The position numbers were made by a program, and so were the translations under genes. 5,078 nt of DNA from Thermocaproicibacter sp036844765 (GTDB lineage Bacteria; Bacillota; Clostridia; Oscillospirales; Acutalibacteraceae), in contig DAIUFE010000072.1 of assembly GCA_036844765.1 (NCBI GenBank), positions 1 through 5,078 on the forward strand, read 5' to 3'. The notes under the pieces were generated by a model. That model made no database searches and was not told where the DNA came from. It saw only the letters and a program-made list of their open reading frames with translations. Shown here piece after piece: positions 1 to 4,932 of this stretch. Position 1 is the stretch's first letter. The number at the start of each line of letters is the position of its first letter.

Positions 1-60
<60 letters not shown>

Positions 61-87
61 CTGCCGTTGAATTTTCACAACTTCTGC

Positions 88-147
88 ATTATAGCACACG
101 CTCCGCGGAAAATCAAGGGGAATTTCAGAATTTTTTTGATTTTTCAG
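88..147 (-). promoter_or_regulatory. Strong promoter with UP-like element for the 5S rRNA gene
   Basis: On the minus strand there is a perfect TATAAT -10 box (88-93) preceded by TGC, giving an extended -10. The -35 box is TTGATT (111-116), with an exact 17-bp spacer. Upstream of the -35 (117-147) lie A-tracts resembling an rRNA UP element. The predicted transcription start is near 80-82, giving a leader of about 20 nt that would be removed during 5S maturation. The boxes are read directly; strength and UP function are inferred. Confidence 0.8.
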
Positions 148-191
148 CCGCGGCGGCCGGGACGGAATGCCTGCGAAGAACAGGATTGCCC

Positions 192-215
192 AAAAACCGC
201 GGATTATGCGCGCGG
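192..215 (-). terminator. Weak intrinsic terminator after the zinc-ribbon membrane protein gene
   Basis: On the minus strand the arm CCGCG (211-215), a 9-nt loop and the arm CGCGG (197-201) are followed at once by TTTTT (192-196). It begins 14 bases past the stop codon of the gene at 229-741. The stem is only 5 bp, so termination may be partial. Confidence 0.5.
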
Positions 216-228
216 GAAGAAACCGGGG

Positions 229-741
229 TCAAAAAACGGCCATGCTGAGGAGGACGACGCCGGCCGCGAACACGGCGAGGAAGACGACCGAGGCGCCCGC
301 GCACACGGCGCCGGCGATCAGCTCTTTTTTGGCTTTTTCAGCCAGCGCGCGGGAAACGCCGGTGTCCCGGAACGCGGCCTGGGGATTCGGCTCGCCGCAT
401 TTGGGGCACGCCGGGTCCAGTGCGGAGTGCCAGCATCCGCACTTCGTGCAGCAGACCGGCCGGCGCGGCACCGCGCGCAGGCACAGGTAGATCACGCCCG
501 GCAGCAGGCCCAGAAAGCCGATCAGCAGCCCCCACATCGGCGCGTTCGGGTCCGCCAGGGACCGCGCGTCGTGGTACGCCGCCACCCCGAACAGCACCTG
601 GGCCGCCAGCGCCGCCAAAAGAAACACGAGAAGGAAAACCGCAGCCCACGCGACGGCCGGTCCCCACCGGCCCGCGATCACGATGCCGGAATCGCCGCCG
701 TACCGCCGTCCGCCCGTCAGAAGACTCCAGAGAATCCACAT
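229..741 (-). CDS. Small membrane protein with an internal zinc ribbon
   Basis: This 170-residue protein has unknown function. Three hydrophobic stretches can be seen: about residues 28-54, 69-90 and 142-168. Between the second and third sits a four-cysteine zinc ribbon of the CxxC...CPKCG type (C98, C101, C112, C115), which should lie on one membrane face together with a short charged segment (about 130-140). The part around residues 55-90 (YHDAR, then MWGLLIGFLGLLPGVIYL) resembles small clostridial membrane proteins that carry zinc ribbons; that is recollection, not a search. The ATG at 741 follows GGGAGGG at 7-nt spacing, and a near-consensus promoter lies about 50 bases upstream. It is a single-gene unit read towards the 5S gene. 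The opposite-strand frames here are low-complexity Arg/Pro/Ala shadows. The gene is convincing; its role is not inferable. Confidence 0.85.
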   Translation of the reverse strand: MWILWSLLTGGRRYGGDSGIVIAGRWGPAVAWAAVFLLVFLLAALAAQVLFGVAAYHDARSLADPNAPMWGLLIGFLGLLPGVIYLCLRAVPRRPVCCTKCGCWHSALDPACPKCGEPNPQAAFRDTGVSRALAEKAKKELIAGAVCAGASVVFLAVFAAGVVLLSMAVF

Positions 742-797
742 GAAAAAGCCCTCCCGCTTTTCTTTTTTCGCCGGAAAGAGGAATTTTCACCACTTTT

Positions 798-826
798 ATC
801 ATACCCGGAAGCGGCGCGCGTGTCAA
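798..826 (-). promoter_or_regulatory. Near-consensus sigma-A promoter for the zinc-ribbon membrane protein gene
   Basis: On the minus strand there is a perfect TTGACA -35 (821-826), a 17-bp spacer and a TATGAT -10 (798-803). Transcription should start near 790, leaving a leader of about 50 nt that contains the GGGAGGG ribosome binding site (about 749-755). This is the best -35 in the window. Confidence 0.85.
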
Positions 827-830
827 CCTC

Positions 831-848
831 TTCTCCGCCGACGGAGAA
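831..848. promoter_or_regulatory. Perfect inverted repeat abutting a -35 box (possible operator)
   Basis: TTCTCCG (831-837) and CGGAGAA (842-848) form a perfect 7-bp inverted repeat around a 4-base centre. It lies 4 bases upstream of the -35 of the leftward promoter. The position suits an activator or repressor site. It could also be a chance hairpin, because no T-run follows on the minus strand. Confidence 0.3.
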
Positions 849-875
849 AAGCCGCAAGATTCCCCGAGCGCGCGC

Positions 876-914
876 AATAAAAACCGGCCCGCGGGAGCCT
901 TGCGCCAAGGCCGG
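876..914 (-). terminator. Leftward-facing intrinsic terminator-like hairpin
   Basis: On the minus strand CCGGCC (909-914) pairs with GGCCGG (884-889) across a loop, and TTTTTATT (876-883) follows. The loop itself can form a perfect 6-bp hairpin (GCCTTG/CAAGGC, 897-911). No leftward gene lies upstream, so it may insulate the next promoter from antisense transcription, or end an unrecognised small RNA. Confidence 0.4.
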
Positions 915-956
915 GCGGGGGGATGGAAAACGCCTCCAAACAGTCGGATTTGGCCG

Positions 957-984
957 TTTCCTTTCAAAAATTATTTGCTATAAT
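957..984 (+). promoter_or_regulatory. Extended -10 promoter of the ligase-aminomutase operon
   Basis: There is a perfect TATAAT (979-984) preceded by TGC (976-978), i.e. an extended -10. The best -35 is poor: TTTCCT (957-962) at 16-bp spacing, 3 of 6 matches. Transcription should begin near 991, leaving a leader of about 48 nt. In that leader CCTGT (1014-1018) and ACAGG (1023-1027) form a 5-bp stem closed by a GAAA tetraloop, next to the ribosome binding site. Confidence 0.65.
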
Positions 985-1038
985 GGAGCAAGCAAACAAA
1001 CGACAAGCTGGATCCTGTGAAAACAGGGAAGGGAACGA

Positions 1039-2091
1039 GTGAGTGAAGGAATGGAAGATGACAGTTTTCCTCCTCCGCCGAGGGTCGGCATCGCGTACAA
1101 CCTGAAAAAGGGCGTCCGCGCGGGAACCGAGGACGCCGAGGCGGAGTACGATTCGTTCGACACCATCCGCGCCATACGGGGCGCGCTGGAAAGTGCGGGC
1201 TGCGGCGTGGCGCTTCTGGAGGCCGACGCCGGGTTCGTCGAAAAAGTGAAGAGCGCCGGGGTGGACATCGTGTTCAACATCGCCGAAGGCGCAAACGGAA
1301 GAGGCAGGGAAGCGCAGGTTCCTGCCGTTTTGAGTTTTCTGGGGGTTCCGTACACCGGTTCGGACGAAACGGCGCTGGGCATCGCGCTCGACAAAGCGAT
1401 GACGAAGCGGTATCTCTCCGCGTTCGGCGTGGAGACGCCCGCCGCCGTGCTGGCCGATTCCCCGGACGCGGAGGGCCTGAAAGCCCTGCGCTTCCCCGTG
1501 ATCGTGAAGCCGGACTGCGAAGGCTCCGGCAAGGGGATCGGGGAGCTTGCGACCGCCGGGGACGCCGGCGAGCTGCGCGCCCTGCTGGAGCGGGACCTGC
1601 GGCTCTACGGCGGGCCGATGCTGGCGGAGGAGTACATAACCGGCCGGGAGTTCACGGTGGGCCTGCTCGGCAACGGGGAGGGGCTGCGGGTCTTCGAGCC
1701 GATGGAGATCCGCTACCGCCGGGGCGACCCGGAGCGCGGCGTCTACAGCTACCGCGTCAAGACGAACTACAGGGAATACGTCGATTACGAATGCCCGGCG
1801 GCGGTTCCGCCGGCGGTTTCGGACGCGATGAAGCGCGTCTCCGCGAAGATTTTCCGCGCGCTCGGGTGCCGGGACCTCGCGCGGATCGATTTCCGGCTCT
1901 CGCGGGACGGCGTGCCCTATTTTATCGAGATCAACCCGCTGCCCGGCCTCGCGCCGGGCTACAGCGACTATCCGATGCTCGCGGGCTTCTGCGGCGTCGG
2001 CTACGGCGACCTGATCCTCCGCATCCTGCGGAGCGCGATGGAGCGGTACGGGATGGTCCCGGCCGCGAAGGCGGAGGTGAGCCGGGCATGA
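1039..2091 (+). CDS. ATP-grasp ligase, D-alanine-D-alanine ligase-like
   Basis: This 350-residue cytoplasmic enzyme probably joins a carboxylate to an amine through an acyl phosphate, using ATP. The fold order matches D-Ala-D-Ala ligases. An N-terminal domain (about 15-110) ends in GVPYTGSDE. Then come DKAMTK (118-123), the nucleotide-binding VKPDCEGSGKG (156-166, K157), the hinge EEY (197-199), GREFTV (202-207), RIDF (D284) and the metal-binding EINPLPG (E297, N299). The N-terminal GGxSxEHxVS signature of true Ddl enzymes is absent; EYDSFDT (36-42) stands in its place, so the substrate is probably not D-Ala plus D-Ala. The GTG start at 1039 is chosen because GGGAAGGG (1026-1033) precedes it by 5 nt; an in-frame ATG at 1051 has no properly spaced site. 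The stop overlaps the kamA start (ATGA), implying translational coupling and a shared pathway. Acting on beta-lysine is my inference. Family placement is firm, substrate is unknown. Confidence 0.88.
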   Translation: MSEGMEDDSFPPPPRVGIAYNLKKGVRAGTEDAEAEYDSFDTIRAIRGALESAGCGVALLEADAGFVEKVKSAGVDIVFNIAEGANGRGREAQVPAVLSFLGVPYTGSDETALGIALDKAMTKRYLSAFGVETPAAVLADSPDAEGLKALRFPVIVKPDCEGSGKGIGELATAGDAGELRALLERDLRLYGGPMLAEEYITGREFTVGLLGNGEGLRVFEPMEIRYRRGDPERGVYSYRVKTNYREYVDYECPAAVPPAVSDAMKRVSAKIFRALGCRDLARIDFRLSRDGVPYFIEINPLPGLAPGYSDYPMLAGFCGVGYGDLILRILRSAMERYGMVPAAKAEVSRA

Positions 2092-3203
2092 ACGCCTTTC
2101 AGAACCGGGCGCCGTGGGCGGGCGTTCCGCCCGAACAGTGGAACGACTGGACCTGGCAGATGAAGAACCGGATCGTGACGGCGGAGGGGCTCGCGCGCAT
2201 CCTGCCGCTTTCCCCGGAGGAACAGGCGGAGATCGGGCGGTGCCTGCGGCACTTCCGCATGGCCGTCACGCCGTACTACGCCTCGCTGATCGACCCGGCG
2301 GACCCCGGAAGCCCGATCAAGAAGCAGGCCGTCCCTTCCGTCAAAGAAATGGACGTGCAGCCGTGCGACCTGGCCGACCCGCTCTGCGAGGACAGCCACT
2401 CCCCGACGCCGGGCCTGGTGCACCGCTACCCCGACCGCGTGCTGCTGCTGATGACGCACCGGTGCTCGATGTACTGCCGGCACTGCACGCGGCGCAGGCT
2501 GGTCGGCTCGGAGGATTACTCGCTGGGCGCGGACCATCTGGAGAAGGCGTACCGGTACATCGAGGCGCACAAAGAGGTGCGGGACGTGCTGCTCTCGGGC
2601 GGCGACCCGCTGGTGCTGCCCGACGCGTGGCTGGAGAAGGTGATCGCGCGGCTGCGGGCGATCCCGCACGTGGAGGTCATCCGGATCGGCTCGCGCACGC
2701 CCGTGGTGATGCCGATGCGCATCACGGACGGTCTGGTCGCGATGCTGAAAAAGTATCAGCCGGTCTGGATCAACACCCACTTCAACCATCCGCAGGAGAT
2801 CACGCCCGAATCGGCGCGCGCCTGCGCGAAGATCGCGGACGCGGGCATTCCGCTCGGCAACCAGAGCGTGCTGCTGCGCGGCGTGAACGACGACGCCGCG
2901 ACCCTGAAAAAGTTGTTCACCGGCCTGGTGCAGATCCGCGTGCGGCCCTATTACCTGTACCAGTGCGACGTGTCGCGCGGGATCGGGCATTTCCGCACGC
3001 CGCTCGCCGAGGGCATGGGAATCATGAAGCAGATCCGCGGGTTCATCTCCGGCTTCGCGGTGCCGGAGTTTGTCGTCGACCTGCCCGGCGGCGGCGGCAA
3101 GACCCCCGCCACGCCCGAATACATCGTGAGCATGGACGACCAAAAAGCCGTCTTCCGCAATTTCGAGGGCAAAACCTACACCTACCCCAACCCCGTCCGT
3201 TAA
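2088..3203 (+). CDS. kamA: Lysine 2,3-aminomutase (radical SAM, PLP), lacking the C-terminal zinc segment
   Basis: This 371-residue enzyme is predicted to convert L-lysine to L-beta-lysine using a [4Fe-4S] cluster, S-adenosylmethionine and PLP. It is collinear with the Clostridium subterminale enzyme (recalled sequence) with a one-residue offset. The cluster motif CSMYCRHC gives C126, C130 and C133. R135 matches the carboxylate-binding R134, D294 and D331 match the lysine-binding D293 and D330, and K338 in PGGGGKTP is the PLP lysine. Keeping both aspartates argues against glutamate 2,3-aminomutase, which has Lys and Asn there. The characterised enzyme has 416 residues. This one stops just before its C375/C377/C380 zinc triad, and the partner C268 is Asp (D269). 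GGAGGTGA (2073-2080) lies 7 nt before the ATG. An ablB-type acetyltransferase is not next to it; an ATP-grasp ligase is. EF-P lysine aminomutase (EpmB) is an alternative, less likely given the N-terminal WNDWTWQMKNRI. Confidence 0.93.
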   Translation: MNAFQNRAPWAGVPPEQWNDWTWQMKNRIVTAEGLARILPLSPEEQAEIGRCLRHFRMAVTPYYASLIDPADPGSPIKKQAVPSVKEMDVQPCDLADPLCEDSHSPTPGLVHRYPDRVLLLMTHRCSMYCRHCTRRRLVGSEDYSLGADHLEKAYRYIEAHKEVRDVLLSGGDPLVLPDAWLEKVIARLRAIPHVEVIRIGSRTPVVMPMRITDGLVAMLKKYQPVWINTHFNHPQEITPESARACAKIADAGIPLGNQSVLLRGVNDDAATLKKLFTGLVQIRVRPYYLYQCDVSRGIGHFRTPLAEGMGIMKQIRGFISGFAVPEFVVDLPGGGGKTPATPEYIVSMDDQKAVFRNFEGKTYTYPNPVR

Positions 3204-3214
3204 CGCGGCCCGCC

Positions 3215-3230
3215 CCGGCAAAGCCGGTTT
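3215..3230 (+). terminator. Short hairpin just after kamA (possible weak terminator)
   Basis: CCGGC (3215-3219), AAA and GCCGG (3223-3227) form a 5-bp hairpin followed by only three T residues, 12 bases past the kamA stop. It is too small to be a convincing terminator alone. The larger hairpins downstream probably complete termination. Confidence 0.3.
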
Positions 3231-3233
3231 CGG

Positions 3234-3378
3234 CCCGCCGTTCAACATGATGTAAATCAAAGGCTTTGTTTGGCGGGACAGTCTAAGAAAGCTCCCGCCG
3301 CTTGTGGCGAGGCGGCGCCGTCCGTCCCTTGTGGACGGCGCGCGGTAAAGTTTTCGCCCGCCTTTTTCAAAAGGCGGA
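3234..3378 (+). repeat. Intergenic repeat, copy A (inverted partner of 4933-5078)
   Basis: Four blocks match the reverse complement of 4933-5078. Block 1 is CCCGCCGTTCA (3234-3244), followed by 23 unmatched bases in both copies. Block 2 is at 3268-3288 (core GTTTGGCGGGACAGT, one mismatch). Block 3 is CTCCCGC (3292-3298). Block 4 is at 3346-3378, identical over 33 bases and containing TTTTCGCCCGCC. Within the copy, GGCGGGA (3272-3278) pairs with TCCCGCC (3293-3299), and CCGCCTTTT (3358-3366) with AAAAGGCGG (3369-3377). Copy A also has its own GC-rich 9-bp hairpin at 3315-3341. The mosaic of conserved hairpins and variable spacers suggests a dispersed non-coding element. No open reading frame in it is convincing. 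Confidence 0.8.
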
Positions 3379-3380
3379 AG

Positions 3381-3412
3381 GCTCCCGAAGCGAAATTCCA
3401 CGCTTCGGGAGC
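3381..3412. terminator. 12-bp perfect hairpin between convergent genes (likely bidirectional terminator)
   Basis: GCTCCCGAAGCG (3381-3392) and CGCTTCGGGAGC (3401-3412) form a perfect 12-bp stem with an 8-base loop. It sits between the kamA stop (3203) and the leftward methyltransferase stop (3439). On the plus strand it is followed by TTGTT. On the minus strand it is followed by CTTCC and then the GCCTTTT arm of the repeat hairpin. T-runs are poor on both sides, but the stem is very stable and the position is typical. Confidence 0.55.
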
Positions 3413-3438
3413 TTGTTATGCCGGCATAGAGATATCTT

Positions 3439-4101
3439 TCATTTTTTTACGGCGAAGAGAGGTTCCGTGTGGTACGCGTAAGTGGGCCACGTGGGGGAAT
3501 AGTCCGTGCCGGCCTGGTCGCCCCACAGGGCCCAGCCGTCGCGGCGGCCGCGCGCGAACAGCTCGAGGAACGGCCCTCTGCTGCATTTTTCGATGATCGG
3601 GTAAATTTCGTCCGGCTTTCTGGAATGCTCCCGCTTCTGCGTCCGCAGCAGATTGACCTGCTTTCTTCCGGGGGCGAGGGTCCGGGCGTTGCTGCCCCTT
3701 ACCCCAAAGAGGAGCATTTCCGTGACGTTGCGGAAATAGAAGCCGACGCCCCGGCCGTCCGGGCCGCCGTCCTTGCGGATTTTTTCCCAGATAATATTGG
3801 TCTTATACTGAAAGCCCCATTTTCTCATGACTTCCAATCCCTCCGGCAGGAGGGCGTTCGGCACCCACAGGTATAAATGGCAGACGTCCGCCGCGGCCTT
3901 TGCAACCGGCAGCGCCTCGATTTCCTCCAGCTTCATGGTGGAGTACCGGTTCAGGCGTTTATGTTCCGGGGCGACCTTGCCGGTGCGGTTCCGGAACTGC
4001 CACGGCGGATCCGCAAGGATCGTGCCGAACTTCCTCTCGCCGCAGAATTCCAGAAAATCACCGGCGGCGCTTTCCCCCTGCTCACGCAGAATGCGAACCA
4101 T
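3439..4101 (-). CDS. MT-A70 family DNA adenine methyltransferase of a type II restriction-modification pair
   Basis: This predicted 220-residue S-adenosylmethionine-dependent enzyme should methylate adenine N6 in the recognition site of the adjacent endonuclease. The catalytic DPPW motif is at residues 31-34 (ILADPPWQF). The family blocks HLYLWVPNALLP (75-86) and GFYFRNVTEMLLFG (120-133) follow. The C-terminal REHSRKPDE (157-165) with FLELFAR (178-184) fits the cofactor-binding end of the fold. The length is typical of bacterial MT-A70 enzymes. Start choice: GGAG (4111-4114 region) lies 9 nt before the ATG at 4101. An ATG at 4110 directly abuts GGAG, and a TTG at 4116 has only a weak site, so both are less likely. 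It overlaps the endonuclease end by about 20 bases. A promoter inside the endonuclease gene may drive it separately. Sequence specificity cannot be read from the protein. Confidence 0.9.
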   Translation of the reverse strand: MVRILREQGESAAGDFLEFCGERKFGTILADPPWQFRNRTGKVAPEHKRLNRYSTMKLEEIEALPVAKAAADVCHLYLWVPNALLPEGLEVMRKWGFQYKTNIIWEKIRKDGGPDGRGVGFYFRNVTEMLLFGVRGSNARTLAPGRKQVNLLRTQKREHSRKPDEIYPIIEKCSRGPFLELFARGRRDGWALWGDQAGTDYSPTWPTYAYHTEPLFAVKK

Positions 4102-4765
4102 CTTTTTCATCTCCAAAATCCATGACCGAGCGGGGCGTTATGCCGATTGCCAGGATCGGACAGCCCCCGTGGCGGCGGGAATCCAGCCGGGGAAGAAGCT
4201 TCCCCATCCAAGTGGTGCTGGCCCCGTATTTTTGCATCACGCCCAGCGAACGGAAAACCGGGTTCAGCGATTCACTTCTTGTGATCAGAACCGCTGCGCT
4301 TATTATACCACATTCGTAGTAGGTCCTGAAAGCGAAAAGATCGCGGTCATAGGTCTGGTCCTTGCTGTTCCACTCGATATCGCAGGCGATGCGGCCCTTG
4401 AGAAAGTCGATGTTGTGTCCGTCGATGTAATTCTTCAGGGTCACGGAGCCGGACGGCCGGGCCTCAAAACGGCCGCGCGTGTCTCCGCGCCGCGGGAAAA
4501 AGTGGATCGTCAGGTCGCCGGAGATTCGGATTTCTTTCCATCCGAGCGGGTCCAGCACTTCGGAGAATTTCGGCGGGATCGGCGACTCGTTGCCGCCTTC
4601 TTTTTTTATTTCTCCCACTGTGATTTTCAGACGGCGCAGGGCCTGGATCAATTCGTTGAAATCGGCGGCAAACGCCTGGGAAAGAATCTCCGCGGCGTGA
4701 TTGTAATTGTGAACCTCGAAGCGGTCCAGAATATCGCCCGGGATAAATCTTGTCAGATCAGCCAT
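4082..4765 (-). CDS. Type II restriction endonuclease, BglII/BstYI-like
   Basis: This 227-residue protein is close to the length of BglII (about 223). It is predicted to cut unmodified DNA. The core is NID...DIEWNSKDQTYDRDL (about residues 118-143), with LITRSESLNPVF (160-171) and MQKYGASTTWMGKLLPRL (177-194) after it, blocks I recognise from BglII/BstYI-family annotations. D120, D129 and E131 are spaced exactly as the BglII active-site residues D84, E93 and Q95, with D and E replacing E and Q. The ATG at 4765 is preceded by GGGTGA (4773-4778) at 7-nt spacing and by an extended -10. It comes first in the pair and overlaps the methyltransferase start. BglII cuts AGATCT and BstYI cuts RGATCY; whether this enzyme shares a GATC core is unknown. 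AGATCT does not occur in this window; RGATCY occurs about five times. Confidence 0.85.
   Translation of the reverse strand: MADLTRFIPGDILDRFEVHNYNHAAEILSQAFAADFNELIQALRRLKITVGEIKKEGGNESPIPPKFSEVLDPLGWKEIRISGDLTIHFFPRRGDTRGRFEARPSGSVTLKNYIDGHNIDFLKGRIACDIEWNSKDQTYDRDLFAFRTYYECGIISAAVLITRSESLNPVFRSLGVMQKYGASTTWMGKLLPRLDSRRHGGCPILAIGITPRSVMDFGDEKDGSHSA
4302..4310 (-). promoter_or_regulatory. Internal extended -10 promoter within the endonuclease gene, reading towards the methyltransferase
   Basis: On the minus strand TGG (4308-4310) plus TATAAT (4302-4307) is a perfect extended -10, about 200 bases upstream of the methyltransferase start. The -35 region at 17-bp spacing is TTCAGG (4325-4330), 3 of 6 matches. 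The box is encoded by Gly-Ile-Ile with two consecutive ATA codons. Internal methyltransferase promoters are known in other systems with the endonuclease gene first, such as EcoRI. Confidence 0.5.
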
Positions 4766-4783
4766 TTTTTCGTCACCCGCATT

Positions 4784-4813
4784 ATTATATCACGCCGAGT
4801 TGCCGCCGGGGAA
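4784..4813 (-). promoter_or_regulatory. Extended -10 promoter of the restriction-modification operon
   Basis: On the minus strand TGA (4790-4792) plus TATAAT (4784-4789) is a perfect extended -10. The best -35 candidate, TTCCCC (4808-4813) at 18-bp spacing, is weak. Transcription would start near 4777, only about 12 bases before the ATG at 4765. The GGGTGA ribosome binding site would then lie at the very 5' end of the mRNA. Confidence 0.6.
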
Positions 4814-4859
4814 CCCCTTACAGCATTTCCAGCTGATTATGCAAGTGGGTTTGTGTTTT

Positions 4860-4917
4860 CCCCCGTCTCCGGCGGGGGAGAAGCAATTTCCGTCGCTCGC
4901 TCAAGGCAGGAATTGCT
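4860..4917. other. Two adjacent inverted repeats upstream of the restriction-modification operon
   Basis: The non-coding stretch between the operon promoter and repeat copy B holds two inverted repeats. CCCCCG (4860-4865) pairs with CGGGGG (4873-4878) around a 7-base loop. AGCAATT (4882-4888) pairs with AATTGCT (4911-4917) around a 22-base loop. Neither has a T-run on the side needed for a terminator of a visible gene; an A-run (4919-4926) follows on the plus strand. They may belong to the same dispersed repeat family or be operators. No gene is supported in 4766-5078. Confidence 0.4.
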
Positions 4918-4932
4918 ATAAAAAAAGGTTCC

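Noticed and set aside
985..1038. Riboswitch (for example a lysine riboswitch) before the ligase-aminomutase operon
   Set aside because: The leader is only about 48 nt and contains just one 5-bp hairpin, far too short for a lysine riboswitch.
1039..2091. Canonical D-alanine-D-alanine ligase for cell-wall synthesis
   Set aside because: The N-terminal Ddl signature is missing and the gene is coupled to an aminomutase rather than to wall genes such as murF.
1791..3203. N-terminally extended kamA starting inside the ligase gene
   Set aside because: The extension is a shifted-frame translation of the ligase C-terminus. The ATG at 2088 has a GGAGGTGA site at 7 nt and matches the family N-terminus.
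2001..3401. Minus-strand frame of 466 codons opposite kamA
   Set aside because: It is a GC-rich shadow of kamA, full of Arg/His/Val repeats and with no recognisable domain. It runs into the intergenic repeat.
3827..4921. Plus-strand frame of 364 codons across the restriction-modification genes
   Set aside because: It is antisense to two clearly recognisable genes, has no domain of its own, and runs into non-coding repeat sequence.
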